Source: Lactobacillus acidophilus
GTDB taxonomy: Bacteria; Bacillota; Bacilli; Lactobacillales; Lactobacillaceae
Length of the DNA: 64,000 nucleotides
Reading direction: 5' to 3'
Assembly (NCBI RefSeq): GCF_034298135.1
Contig: NZ_CP139575.1
Location: forward strand, 682,001 to 746,000
The notes under the pieces were generated by a model. The model did no database searches and was not told where the DNA came from. It saw only the letters and a list, made by a program, of their open reading frames with translations. A program made the translations under genes and the position numbers. Of this stretch, positions 17,482 to 27,442 are shown piece after piece. Positions within the stretch are counted from its first letter, which is position 1, and every line of letters starts with the position of its first letter.

Positions 17482-18630
17482 TTATTTAAAACTATTAGCT
17501 TTTACATAGGCATTTTTACCTACTCGATAATAAGATTCATTGTTAATTGAATGCTTGGGACCATAAGTTTTAACTGGTGAGCCTTGTTTGTATGTCTTCC
17601 ATTCAGGGTTAATTGTGCCATCGTTTCTATAAACATCAGCATCTTGTTTAAAAGTACGTGCATTCCCTAAAACATTACTTGCCATAACATACTTATTTTC
17701 ACCAATCCTAATTACAGACTTACCGTTTAATTTAGTTTTATTACCATAATATTTAATTGATGTGTATGCTTTATAACTTTCGCCCGTACGGTTACCACTA
17801 GAATCATAAACATATGACTTGTACATTACTGTACCAGTATGTTCAACATTTGAATTAGTAGGAGCTTGAGAAACGGCAGAGCCAGAGATGGAAAGTGGTA
17901 AGATGGTAATATTACCATCAGTTGACATACCTTTCCAATTATCGGTAAATTGCCAAATTGCTACACCATCCATGGATGGAAAATACTTAAAGTTAGGTTT
18001 ATCAACCCTACCAGAAATAGCATAAGCTGCGACCCACAAAGAGTTAGGATACTTTTTAACAACGGATGGGGTATCGATATTATTTTGAAGGACTGATGAA
18101 CTAGCATAAAGAAGAGGTTGGTAGCCAGCTGCCTTAATTTGATCCATGAAGGCGATAATTGCTTTAGCAGTTACTGTTTTACCATTGGTGATAATATTAC
18201 CTTGTCCAGTTTCATAGTCACAAGCAAGATACGAGCCTTTAGGTAAACCTAATGCTTGTGCGGAAGAGATAGCATATTGTGCTTCTTTCTTGGCTGTGGA
18301 TGCATTAGAACTAAATGTAGCGAAATGATACCCCATTGGCATCATATCATTGGCAATTGCTGATTTAATTTGGCTAGCTCCTTTAGGATTGCGATAGCTG
18401 GTACCTTCACTAACTTTTACGATAGCGAATTGTGAACCCGCTTTAGCGTGAGCGGTTAAATCTGCACTTTGGTAGCTAGCAACATCTATTCCTAATACTT
18501 TGGCAGCAACAGAGGTTGATGAAGCCTGAACTGTTTGACTAGTTGAGATTACGCGTGGCATAAGAGCTATTCCTGAGTTTAGTAGCATTGTTGTACATGC
18601 CAATTTGATAATAGTTTTCTTTTTAAACAA
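17482..18630 (-). CDS. Secreted GH25 lysozyme with C-terminal SLAP-like repeats
   Basis: Peptidoglycan muramidase of 382 residues. A signal peptide ends at about ...TVQA-SS (residue 36). The GH25 domain spans about 45-240, with catalytic-region motifs LGIDVASYQ and LACDYETG (DxE) and the late strand GVAIWQFTDNW. Two C-terminal repeats of about 60 residues follow (TGTVMYKSYVYDSSGNR... and RTFKQDADVYRNDG...). They look like the SLAP cell-wall-binding domain of lactobacilli and probably anchor the enzyme to wall polymers. The start is TTG 18630, behind GGAGGAATTAAT. Role: autolysis or wall turnover. Confidence 0.88.
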   Translation of the reverse strand: MFKKKTIIKLACTTMLLNSGIALMPRVISTSQTVQASSTSVAAKVLGIDVASYQSADLTAHAKAGSQFAIVKVSEGTSYRNPKGASQIKSAIANDMMPMGYHFATFSSNASTAKKEAQYAISSAQALGLPKGSYLACDYETGQGNIITNGKTVTAKAIIAFMDQIKAAGYQPLLYASSSVLQNNIDTPSVVKKYPNSLWVAAYAISGRVDKPNFKYFPSMDGVAIWQFTDNWKGMSTDGNITILPLSISGSAVSQAPTNSNVEHTGTVMYKSYVYDSSGNRTGESYKAYTSIKYYGNKTKLNGKSVIRIGENKYVMASNVLGNARTFKQDADVYRNDGTINPEWKTYKQGSPVKTYGPKHSINNESYYRVGKNAYVKANSFK

Positions 18631-18844
18631 ATTAATTCCTCCATAATTGGTGGAGAGAGTTAATAACTATATCTCTCACTTTATATAAAATCTATACTTT
18701 ATAGAATACAGATATAATAAGAAAAAGACAATGCTGGAGATTAAATGTTAACGAAGTGTTAATGAGATAGAAACATTTGAAATATTATTGATACATAAGC
18801 TGTGTATTTCTTATAGAATTTCAAAATAAAAATCTATCTTTATT

Positions 18845-18897
18845 GTTAACAAGCAACGAAATTAGCATATAATATTTACAAATGGTTGATAAGCAAC
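18845..18897 (+). promoter_or_regulatory. Promoter with two GTTR-N5-CAAC operators before the azoreductase pseudogene
   Basis: GTTAACAAGCAAC (18845-18857) and GTTGATAAGCAAC (18885-18897) are near-identical and each is an imperfect palindrome of form GTTG-N5-CAAC. They flank TATAAT (18868-18873). TTAACA at 18846 would be the -35 with 16-bp spacing. The MarR gene at 19595 is the natural candidate regulator. Confidence 0.6.
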
Positions 18898-18916
18898 AAA
18901 AAGGAGAATGATAATA

Positions 18917-19549
18917 ATGAGTAAACTATTAGTAATCAAAGCACATCCACATACTAGTAAGAGTTTGTCACTTATGGTAGGCAAGAAATTTATTGATATA
19001 TATAAGTAAACACATCATAATGATGAGGTTATTATCCGTGATCTTTATGCAGGCGAAGGCGTTCCACCATTAAACGATGTGACAATGGAAGCTTGGCGCA
19101 AGCAAAATTTAATGAGCCAATGACCAATGAAGAAAAGAACCTTTTAAATCGTCATGCAGAATGGCTTGATGAGTTTATGAAGTGATGATAAGTACATCTT
19201 CATTAATCCAATGTACAATCACTTCTTACCAGCAGAATTAAAGCAATACTTGGATTTAACTGCTGTTGCACACAAGACCTTCAAGTATACAGAAAAGGGA
19301 GCCGTAGGTTTATTGAAAGGCAAAAAGGAAATGCATATTCAAGCTGCAGGTGGTTTGTATCATGGTGAGGGTATTAAACCAACTTTACCAGATTTAGGTA
19401 GTATATATTTAGACAATACTATGAAATTTTATGGTATTGATAACATAAATAGTGTTTATATTGAAGGAGTAGATGCTGATCCAACTAAACGTGACGATAT
19501 TGTTAATGCTGCAATGAACGAAGCAGAGAAAAAGGCTAAAGAATTCTAA
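18917..19549 (+). pseudogene. azoR: FMN-dependent NADH-azoreductase (AzoR-like), decayed
   Basis: Flavodoxin-fold quinone/azo reductase. It starts at ATG 18917 behind AAGGAG with SKLLVIKAHPHTSKSLSL. A TAA interrupts the frame after about 30 codons (IYK*THHNDEVIIRDLYAGEGVPPLND), further frameshifts follow near 19110 and 19185, and the C-terminal half reads on from about 19211 (MYNHFLPAELKQYLDLTAVAHKTFKY). At least three lesions show that it is not functional. Its MarR-type neighbour and promoter operators are intact, so the regulator has outlived its target. Confidence 0.85.
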
Positions 19550-19594
19550 ATTGGTAGTATATAATTGACTTAAGTTATTATGGAGAAAGTCAAT

Positions 19595-20086
19595 ATGAAC
19601 AAAAATACTACTATAGATAATATCTACAAGACGATTGAAGATATTAAAGCAGAGAATGAAGGACGTCATGGATCTAAGGAGCAGCTCTGGATCGAAGAGC
19701 ATTTATCAGATGAAAGTTTGCGTGACATTGTTCCTAGCCTGTCTATTATTGCCTTACATATATTGTCTAGCTTAGAAAGTGACGATAAAACAGGAATAGA
19801 ATTGTCTGAACAGCTTCAAGTCACTCGCGGTGGAATTACTAGAGCAGCTAAAAAACTAATGCAGTATGATTTAATATCTTCTCTGCAAAAGCAAGGCGAT
19901 CGTAAGAAGATATACTATCATCTTTTAGATTCAGGTAAAGAGATCGCGATTGTTCATGACAAGATGCATGAGCAGATTAATCAAAGAATATCGCAATACT
20001 TTATGGAAAAATACTCTGAGAATGAATTAACGATAGTAGATAAGTTCATTAAAGACGTTTACAACTTTGAACGTAATTTTTCCTAG
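19595..20086 (+). CDS. MarR-family regulator (of the azoreductase locus)
   Basis: 163-residue winged-helix protein. The HTH region IELSEQLQVTRGGITRAAKKL (about 75-96) is followed by a wing QKQGDRKKIYYHLLDSG, then dimerisation helices. The start ATG 19595 is placed after GGAGAAAG. It lies 45 bases downstream of the azoreductase pseudogene, probably on the same transcript, and would act on the twin operators at 18845-18897. Such regulators often sense quinones or thiol stress; the ligand here is not shown. Confidence 0.8.
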   Translation: MNKNTTIDNIYKTIEDIKAENEGRHGSKEQLWIEEHLSDESLRDIVPSLSIIALHILSSLESDDKTGIELSEQLQVTRGGITRAAKKLMQYDLISSLQKQGDRKKIYYHLLDSGKEIAIVHDKMHEQINQRISQYFMEKYSENELTIVDKFIKDVYNFERNFS

Positions 20087-20269
20087 TATGAGGGATGCAT
20101 TATTCGAAAGTATTCATTAAATATTCTAACTGATGTTGAGTGATAGCCTGTAATTGAAGAAGACTTTCACGACGCCCATTTTCATTGCCGGCGAGTATAT
20201 TTAAAAGTACTGATAAGCCTTATGCTTTTGAAAATGCAGGTTATTATCAAAAATTTAATATTAGATAGT

Positions 20270-20310
20270 AAAAGGGATGCCTACTAAAATTAATAGTAAG
20301 CATCCCTTCT
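20270..20310. terminator. Terminator between marR and the MFS gene
   Basis: AAGGGATGC pairs with GCATCCCTT, with a partly paired ACT/AGT extension. The bases between 20087 and 20270 hold only non-coding remnants. Confidence 0.65.
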
Positions 20311-20314
20311 TAAT

Positions 20315-21532
20315 TTATTTTTTATTAAAAACAAGTAAGTAGAACATTGCAGTGGTAATTTCTGCAATGCCTTGTAATAGTATGGCAAGACTACCATTAA
20401 ATCTCTGTACGATTATCCCACCCAAAAAAGATCCTATAGGAATCATACAGTTAATAATACTGCTGTTAATTGTCTCGATTCTACCAAGTATGTGTGGACT
20501 GAAGCTTTCTTGAATTATAACTTCAAAGTTAATATTCATGATACTAAGCCAAAAAGCATTACTTAATGCAAAGACAAGTATTAACCAGGGTATGCAGGTA
20601 GCAGCAAGGGCTTCTAGAACTACAGAAATTCCAGCTAAACCTAAACAGATGACAACCAGATGTTCCAATTTATATTTTAAGGTACTTACTTTGGTAATAG
20701 CTATGCTTCCTAATAAACCGCCAATGGAAGAGAAGAATTCCAATCCACCATAGCTAATTGCAGATTTGGTCAAATATTGACTGGCAAAATATGGCATCCC
20801 TATTGAAGCAATACCATAAAACAAATTAGTTACCGCAAGAGGGATGATTAAAAGCAAGATTTGACCCTCATCTTTTAGTACATGCCAGCCTTTAAGTAAA
20901 TCTTGTAAATACTTACCGGTGAAGTAATCATTATTTTTTTCAGATAACATTAAATTTCTTGGTAGATATAACTTAGCATAAAAGCCAATAGCAATAGCAA
21001 AAACAAATGTACTAATGATCATTGCCGTATTTAATGAAAAGCAAGTTACTATTACTGTTGCTAATGCGTCAAGAAATAAATCTAAAATGCGATAGGTTAA
21101 CTGAAATAAACCATTAACCTTAGTTAATTTATCTTTGTTGATTATAGCTGGCAAGATTTTTTCTTCAGCTGGATAAATTAATGTTGATCCAATAGTAGAT
21201 AGTACATACGTTAGTAGCAACAGAACAAGTATTAATTGCTCTAAGTTTTTAAAATAAAACAAGATTGTAGCAATTATACTTAAAGCAACTTGACCTAATG
21301 TTACGTATTTAAGCAGATTTTTAATGTATATTCTATCAATCAATGGTCCAAATATGAACGCACACATGTCGATAGTTGAATCTGCAATGAAGACTAACGA
21401 TAGGATCATTGGTGAATGAAAAACAGTCTTAAAGTACCACAAAATAGTTATGTAGAACAACGAGTCTGCGACATTAGTAGCTATGCGTCCAATTAACAGT
21501 AAATTTACATTATGATCTTTAATTTTAAACAT
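20315..21532 (-). CDS. MFS efflux transporter
   Basis: 405 residues with about twelve hydrophobic helices. It has the N-terminal pattern of the MefA/enterobactin-exporter-like MFS group (LLLIGRIATNVADSLFYITILWYF) and the signature-like GPLIDRIYIKN between helices 2 and 3. No binding-protein gene adjoins it, so export of a small amphipathic compound or drug is the likely role. The start ATG 21532 follows AGGAACGGGAAA. The long structured leader (21533-21740) with a possible leader peptide suggests induction by attenuation. Substrate not predictable. Confidence 0.82.
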   Translation of the reverse strand: MFKIKDHNVNLLLIGRIATNVADSLFYITILWYFKTVFHSPMILSLVFIADSTIDMCAFIFGPLIDRIYIKNLLKYVTLGQVALSIIATILFYFKNLEQLILVLLLLTYVLSTIGSTLIYPAEEKILPAIINKDKLTKVNGLFQLTYRILDLFLDALATVIVTCFSLNTAMIISTFVFAIAIGFYAKLYLPRNLMLSEKNNDYFTGKYLQDLLKGWHVLKDEGQILLLIIPLAVTNLFYGIASIGMPYFASQYLTKSAISYGGLEFFSSIGGLLGSIAITKVSTLKYKLEHLVVICLGLAGISVVLEALAATCIPWLILVFALSNAFWLSIMNINFEVIIQESFSPHILGRIETINSSIINCMIPIGSFLGGIIVQRFNGSLAILLQGIAEITTAMFYLLVFNKK

Positions 21533-21600
21533 TTTCCCGTTCCTTTAATAATACTGTGACAAAGCAAGTATTTCTGAAAGTCAGGGAAAAGTTATCTATT

Positions 21601-21740
21601 CAATTGTAGTTAACAAACCCCAAACTTTCAGAATTTGGGGTTGAGCTGTAAGTAGCGCTTAACGGTTAAAAGAAAGTAATTTAACCGTAAGCTTAAACCT
21701 AAGTTTTTATGAGTAAACACTTAGAATACATCTCCTATTT
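21601..21740 (-). promoter_or_regulatory. Structured leader with possible leader-peptide ORF upstream of the MFS gene
   Basis: On the minus strand AGGAG (21736-21732) precedes GTG 21720, which opens a 30-codon frame to TGA 21628 (VFTHKNLGLSLRLNYFLL...). Inside it ACGGTTAAA and TTTAACCGT form one hairpin. The ORF ends within a second one, AACCCCAAA / TTTGGGGTT (21615-21641). This resembles drug-responsive attenuators before exporter genes. Inference. Confidence 0.4.
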
Positions 21741-21911
21741 AAAAATTGACCATATTATAGCATGAGCTGCTCTTAGTATCAAACAATTGCATCTTAGTTA
21801 GAAAAAATGACCACATAGTAAAAATAGATTGTAAATTAAAAATAGGGGGGTAATATTAAAATATAAATAAAAATTTAAGTATTTTAAAAGGACTACTTGG
21901 AGGAAAAGCCT

Positions 21912-23501
21912 ATGACAATAAGAGAGCTTTTTAAAAGTAATATACCGCGTTCAATCTTAATCATTACGCTTTACGTGTTATATGCATTTTCTGGTAGTTT
22001 TTCGCAGTACTTTCTTAAATATGCTTTAAACGGAATTACTGCAGGAAAACTAGATACATATATTTATTGGCAATTTATTCAAGCAGGACTAGAAATTATT
22101 ACTGCCTTGCTTCTGCCAATTGCAACTGTGGTTTTTACCAGACAAACGCAAGATTATTTACATATGATTAGGAAAGACATTATGCACCATTACTATGGTG
22201 AAGGGGATGCTAAGCTTGCTGATATGCAGAATGAACTAACTGCCAATCTTAAGTTACTTACAACAAACTATGCAGCCACTTGGGTCACTATTTTAAGTGG
22301 TATCTTGGAAATTACCATTGCAATTGCTTTGTTGATAAGCATGAACTGGATTTTGATTGTAACTACAGCAATCTTAGCCGCTATTACTTTATCTTTACCT
22401 AAGATAATGGAGAAAAAGACCTCTATAACAATGGATAAGGTAAACCAAGAGCACAGTAAATTGCTGAATGCGATTGAACATTGGTTGGGTGGTCTCCAAG
22501 AATTACGTCGTTATACTGCTTATGGCAGATTAGCTAGACAAATGCAGAAAGTTAGTGGCAATTATGTTAAGGCAAATAAGCAAAACTATAAATACCGGGC
22601 AATTTCTGAAATTATCAATGGATTGGGTAATGCTTTATCACAAATAGGGATGTCAGTCGTGGCTGGTATATTATTCTTGATGCATATTATTTCATTTGGT
22701 GATTTTGCGGTTGCTAGCAGTTTTGCTTTTACTATTTTCTCAGGTATTTGGGATATCACCAATGCTTTAACCAAGGTGAAGTCAACTAAGGCATTACGTG
22801 AACAAACCGCTGAGTTACGTAAAGCCAAAGGTATTTCTAAGAAAACAGATGCCTATGGTGTTGCTGTATCTGGGTTAAAAGCCAAGTATAAAGAAGGAGA
22901 AGAGATTTCTTACCCTGACTTTACAATCAAGAAAGGGCAAAAAGTTCTATTGGTTGGTGACTCAGGTACAGGTAAATCTTCTTTGTTTAGGATGTTGCTA
23001 GGTAAGCTTAAGCCTGAAGCTGGGCAGATAACTTTCTTTGATCAGAACGGTCAAGCTATTTCTTTGGATAAAGCAAAAGTTGGATACTTACCTCAAGATC
23101 CAGTTGTCTTTCCTGCAAGTATTAAAGATAATATCGTGATGTTTAATGATAAACTGACAAACAAGATAGCTGAAGTTACTCAGTCAGTTCAATTACGGCC
23201 TGATTTAGCTAAAATGCCAGCGGGAATTGATACTGAAATAGATTTAAAGAAAGAGAATCTATCAGGTGGTCAAAGACAAAAGGTCGTACTAGCTAGAAGT
23301 GAAATTCATGAACAGCCATTTGTCTTAATGGACGAGGTAACTAGTGCTATTGACCAAACTACAACTGAAGAAATTATTGATAAACTCCTTCAAACAGACC
23401 AAACAATCTTATTAATTGCACATAACTTTACCCCAGAATTACAGGCAAAATTTGATCAGATAATTCAATTGAAGAGTAAGAAAGGAGCAGCAGAAAAATG
23501 A
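21912..23501 (+). CDS. ABC exporter half-transporter, subunit 1
   Basis: 529 residues: an N-terminal six-helix membrane domain (about 1-300), then an ATPase domain. Walker A is GDSGTGKSS, the signature LSGGQRQK, Walker B VLMDEVTSAID and the H-loop AHNF. The Walker B glutamate is present. Start ATG 21912 sits behind GGAGG; an in-frame TTG at 21897 overlaps that site. The last four bases overlap the next, homologous gene (ATGA), so the two form a heterodimeric type IV exporter. Substrate unknown; multidrug or peptide export is plausible. Confidence 0.88.
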   Translation: MTIRELFKSNIPRSILIITLYVLYAFSGSFSQYFLKYALNGITAGKLDTYIYWQFIQAGLEIITALLLPIATVVFTRQTQDYLHMIRKDIMHHYYGEGDAKLADMQNELTANLKLLTTNYAATWVTILSGILEITIAIALLISMNWILIVTTAILAAITLSLPKIMEKKTSITMDKVNQEHSKLLNAIEHWLGGLQELRRYTAYGRLARQMQKVSGNYVKANKQNYKYRAISEIINGLGNALSQIGMSVVAGILFLMHIISFGDFAVASSFAFTIFSGIWDITNALTKVKSTKALREQTAELRKAKGISKKTDAYGVAVSGLKAKYKEGEEISYPDFTIKKGQKVLLVGDSGTGKSSLFRMLLGKLKPEAGQITFFDQNGQAISLDKAKVGYLPQDPVVFPASIKDNIVMFNDKLTNKIAEVTQSVQLRPDLAKMPAGIDTEIDLKKENLSGGQRQKVVLARSEIHEQPFVLMDEVTSAIDQTTTEEIIDKLLQTDQTILLIAHNFTPELQAKFDQIIQLKSKKGAAEK

Positions 23502-25081
23502 ATTTAAAGCAATTTGTTTATATTCATCCCTTTAGATTTGCTTTATTTGTCTTAGGATCAATAGTAGTACCTGCTATGGCTATTTTTAGTACCTACTTGA
23601 CTCAAACCTTAACAAATATCCTACTGGCAAGAAATTGGCATGATTTTATCTTGCTAGCTATTATATGCTTTTTCATCATGCTTATTTTGAACTTCCTAAT
23701 ACCAATAGTGCAAAATACTGATAATTATTTACAACAAGATCTAAATCAACAAGTTAGAGCTAAGATAGTTAAGCACTATTATGATGATCAAAAGCAACAT
23801 TCTGTTGCAGATATGCAAAACCGATTAACTAATGATCTAACACTTATTAATGAAAATTACTTTGACAATTTATTCGGTGTGATTTATGGTACCGTCTTGA
23901 TTATTAGTGTATTAATTTATTTGATTCTGTTAAGTTGGCAGTTATTAATCGTGATTTGCATAATGGTAGCTGTATCATTGCTTCTACCTAGATTAACAGA
24001 AAAACCATTACAAAAAGCCAATCAAATGATCTCTGATAGTAATCAAGTTTATCTAGATACATTAAATGATTGGTTATCAGGCTTAGAACAGATTAGACAA
24101 TTTTTGGCTGGTGCTAAGTTATTCTCAGTTACTGCAAATGCTTCAAAGAAATTAGAAGATGCCAACGTCGAGCAAACTAGCTATATTAAATTGCTTGAAG
24201 CTGTTAATGGGATCGTTTCAGCATTGTTCGGCTTAATACTATTCATTCTAGCTGGAGTTTTGGTTAAACAAGGTACTATAACTATTGGTGCTTTAATAAT
24301 TGTAGGAAACTTCCGCTTTTACCTTAATCAAGGTATTAATTTGGTTACATCTGGTCGTGGTGCAATGAAAGGTACGACTAAATTGATTGAAGAAGTTGAT
24401 CAGTCAGCAAGTAGTGTTATGGTACCAAAAGAAAAGCAAGGCGTTGTACCTGCTTCAATTGAAACTCATAATCTTAAATTGCAGTTTCCAAATGGTGAGA
24501 GCTTAGCTTTCCCAGACTTGCAAATTAAGCAAGGTGAAAAGATTTTATTAACCGGTGATTCAGGTGCTGGTAAATCTACATTGTTTAAATTGATTCTGGG
24601 AGAATTGAAGCCTAGTGAAGGTAATGTAGTTTATAAAGATCAGAATGGTAATGAGATTACTCCTGATTTAAGTAAGATTGGTTATATACCACAAGATCCA
24701 GTAGTTTTCCCAGCCACAATTGAAGATAATATTACAATGTTTAACGATCAGCTTGATAGCAAAGTTAAAGCCGCGGTTAAAGAAGTTAATTTTGATACAG
24801 ATATTGATAAATTCAAGGATGGTTTAAATGAAAAGTTAGATTTGGATAAGTTAAATATCTCAGGTGGTCAAAGACAGAAGATTGTTTTAGCTAAAGCTAA
24901 AGTGCATGACAGTGACATTATTCTGATTGATGAAGGTACTAGTGCCATTGATCAGAATGCTACAATGGATATATTGAAGAATTTGGTTAATAGTAAGGCA
25001 ACGATTGTCTTTATCGCACACAACTTCAATGAAGGGATGCACAAGTTGTTTGATCGTGAAATTCATTTGGTAAAGGAATAG
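23498..25081 (+). CDS. ABC exporter half-transporter, subunit 2
   Basis: 527 residues with the same plan as subunit 1: membrane domain (MNLKQFVYIHPFRFALFVLGS onward), Walker A GDSGAGKST, signature ISGGQRQK, Walker B ILIDEGTSAID and H-loop AHNF. Both partners keep the catalytic Glu, so neither nucleotide site is obviously degenerate. Long identical stretches with subunit 1 (GYxPQDPVVFPA) show they arose by duplication. Start overlaps subunit 1 by four bases. Confidence 0.88.
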   Translation: MNLKQFVYIHPFRFALFVLGSIVVPAMAIFSTYLTQTLTNILLARNWHDFILLAIICFFIMLILNFLIPIVQNTDNYLQQDLNQQVRAKIVKHYYDDQKQHSVADMQNRLTNDLTLINENYFDNLFGVIYGTVLIISVLIYLILLSWQLLIVICIMVAVSLLLPRLTEKPLQKANQMISDSNQVYLDTLNDWLSGLEQIRQFLAGAKLFSVTANASKKLEDANVEQTSYIKLLEAVNGIVSALFGLILFILAGVLVKQGTITIGALIIVGNFRFYLNQGINLVTSGRGAMKGTTKLIEEVDQSASSVMVPKEKQGVVPASIETHNLKLQFPNGESLAFPDLQIKQGEKILLTGDSGAGKSTLFKLILGELKPSEGNVVYKDQNGNEITPDLSKIGYIPQDPVVFPATIEDNITMFNDQLDSKVKAAVKEVNFDTDIDKFKDGLNEKLDLDKLNISGGQRQKIVLAKAKVHDSDIILIDEGTSAIDQNATMDILKNLVNSKATIVFIAHNFNEGMHKLFDREIHLVKE

Positions 25082-25103
25082 GAAATATAAGGAGAAGTAT
25101 ATT

Positions 25104-25445
25104 ATGGAAAGCTACGGTCCATTAGTCCCTATCTGGGTACAAGCAATTATTATTGCTCTAGTAATATTTATTTTGGTTAGATACGGTCGCTTAATTTCTA
25201 CAAAATGGACAGGAATTGCATGGGGTGTGATTTGTCTACTGTTTCTCTTAATAGTTGCTTTTAAAGTCGATTATATTTACAACATTGCTTCAAGCATAGT
25301 GGGTGTAGTTTCGGCAATGTTTTTCTACAAAATTATATCTACTAGATCTAAGATGCCTCAAGCAGCTGTCATTGCTATTTCGTTTGCCCTAGTGGTAATT
25401 TGGCTGGTTGTCTACATGTTTATTCTGGGCTGGATATTTAGTTAA
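25104..25445 (+). CDS. Small four-helix membrane protein in the ABC exporter operon
   Basis: 113 residues, almost entirely hydrophobic with about four transmembrane helices (12-27, 35-52, 55-72, 85-110), no recognised family. Starts at ATG 25104 behind AAGGAGAAG, 22 bases after subunit 2, and is followed by a terminator, so it is the last gene of the operon. An accessory or immunity role for the exporter is possible, but nothing in the sequence proves it. Confidence 0.72.
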   Translation: MESYGPLVPIWVQAIIIALVIFILVRYGRLISTKWTGIAWGVICLLFLLIVAFKVDYIYNIASSIVGVVSAMFFYKIISTRSKMPQAAVIAISFALVVIWLVVYMFILGWIFS

Positions 25446-25458
25446 GATATAAACCAAT

Positions 25459-25493
25459 AAAGACACTTGTGTTATTACGCATAAGTGTCTTTA
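25459..25493 (+). terminator. Intrinsic terminator of the ABC exporter operon
   Basis: AAAGACACTT pairs with AAGTGTCTTT, 12-base loop, then TTAATTAAT. Confidence 0.8.
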
Positions 25494-25524
25494 ATTAATC
25501 TATAAGTAAAGAAAGTGCAGAAGA

Positions 25525-26126
25525 ATGAGCGATGAAGAATTAAAGATAGACGATCAAGAGCAAATAATTCAAGGAGTTAAAATATCTGATTTGGTTTTGT
25601 ATAAACAAGTTCGCTTTGTGGTGCAGAATAATCATCTATAGGGATGCACAGGAACTCGCTAAAAAAGAATTCGAAATCACCGCGCAAAGAGAGCTATTTC
25701 TTTTAAAGCGAGGAGTTAAAGTCAAAAATATCAGTGCATTTGCTAAAATAAATGAGTTTTTATTTACGCCATTATATGATTGAGCAGGCGAGTATCGACA
25801 AGGTAATTTCTATAAAGGCAATACAGTTTTTTGATTGCAATCACTTTAACTATGCTGAAGAAGATGTTGATCATGTATTAACTACACAAAGGAAAAAGAA
25901 GAAACTAGATGCTGAAGATTATGCTCAATTGATGGATTTACTAAATTATATGTACCCTTTTAGAGAAGGTAATGGGCGTAGTACACGCTTATTTTTACAG
26001 TGTTATGCAGCAAATCATGGTCAATGTATCGTTGTTTATCCTCTAACTAATAATGGCCTGATACAGGCATTAAATAATGCCGATGTGCATGAAATAACCA
26101 GTCTTATTAAAATTGAAGATATATAA
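25525..26126 (+). pseudogene. Fic-domain protein, inactivated
   Basis: Fic proteins transfer AMP or other nucleotides to target proteins. It starts MSDEELKIDDQEQIIQG at ATG 25525 and meets a stop at about 25637. The next stretch reads FLFTPLYD-stop-AGEYRQGNFYKGNT, where TGA replaces the conserved Trp of YDWAG. After another shift the C-terminal part contains the Fic motif as YPFREGNGRSTR, so the catalytic His of HPFxEGNGR is Tyr. Multiple stops, frameshifts and loss of the key residue make it a dead gene. Confidence 0.85.
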
Positions 26127-27442
26127 CTGGATTAGAAATTAGGCTTGAAACTTTGTTTGTAGGAGTTTTGAGCTCTTTTTATTGGCTACTTTCCTGCTCC
26201 CTAGTCATAGAGGAGGGGAGATTTAGTTAAATATAACGTCAAAACTAGCAAATTATGTGTTATAAAACTAAAATATATAGGCTATATCAACTAAAATACT
26301 GTGCTTTTTGCATTAAGAAGCATTTTATTTGGTGATCTTTAAATTTAAAGAATAAAAAATACCGGTTTGAGATCATTGCTATAAGTAATCAGCTAAATAG
26401 GTTAAGAATATAATAAAATTTTGGAGGATATAAGCCGATAAGTACAAATAGCAGGGAAGGAATATTAAACACACGAACAAATGTATGCTAAAAATGGATT
26501 GTAAGGTTATAAAAGTTAATTGAAAAGAAAATTTGGCTTGAATGTGTCAGATAAATAATTAGATATAAATAGTTTAAGCTAAAAAATATCTAGATACTAA
26601 AAAGCCGAAAATTCAATGATTTTCGAGAGAGGTTCATCTAGCTAGCATTAAAATAATAATTTTATAGAAAGCAACAATAAAAATATTCAGTAAAATTATG
26701 TGTTTTGCTGAGTTTGCTTGAATGATGGAATATCACTAAATTTCATTTGAGCCCTTAATATCAATAATAATTTAATCAGCAAATTCAGAGTTCTCTATTA
26801 TGCAAGTTAGTTAATGCATAAGGTCTTCAAAATGTATGTTTAAAATCAGCCGTCAAGCATCAATTATTGCTTGCTAAAAAGCATATTGCCGTAGTATTTA
26901 TAAAATGCTATTTTACAAATAAGTATCTGAATAAGTCCTAATTATTAGAATTTGATGGATTTATGGATCGACGATTTCAGATGCTTTTACATACAATTAT
27001 TCATTACCAGAATTAGTTACTTTAACTAAATATAAAATCAAAATAGAGTTAGCCTAAATTGATTAGTAGTTGTTGATCAAAATAAATGGACTTGATCATA
27101 GAATTGCGATCTCAGCATTTAATTTTTAAACTAAAAGACAATAAAGATAATATGGAAGTACAACTAGCTAAAGTTAAACAACCGAAATAGAATAAGTTAA
27201 GAATGTAAATCTTTAAACTAAAAACATAATTAATCAAAATAATAAAAGCTCAAAATCTGCGGGCTAATTTTAAAGGTATTTCATCTATTGTTGATTTTTA
27301 TCATTTTACTTTACATAATACAAATTATGCGCAGATGTATTTAGAAATAATTTGTTAACCTTTACCTATTCTCTTTTTCTTAATTTAGAAAAAATAAAAT
27401 CCTAGAATTTAAATAATAGTTCTAGGATTAATATGAATTTAT
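26127..27442. other. 1.3-kb gene-free decayed stretch
   Basis: No open frame of credible length on either strand. Short protein-like debris is visible on the plus strand near 27246-27357 (KAQNLRANFKGISSIVDFYHFTLHNTNYA in one frame), so at least one gene has decayed here. A small hairpin CGAAAAT/ATTTTCG lies at 26606-26625. No IS ends, tRNA or repeats were recognised. Confidence 0.6.

Noticed and set aside
20087..20270. Small gene between marR and the MFS gene
   Set aside because: Only short broken frames (for example one ending YAFENAGYYQKFNIR) without start or ribosome site; treated as debris.
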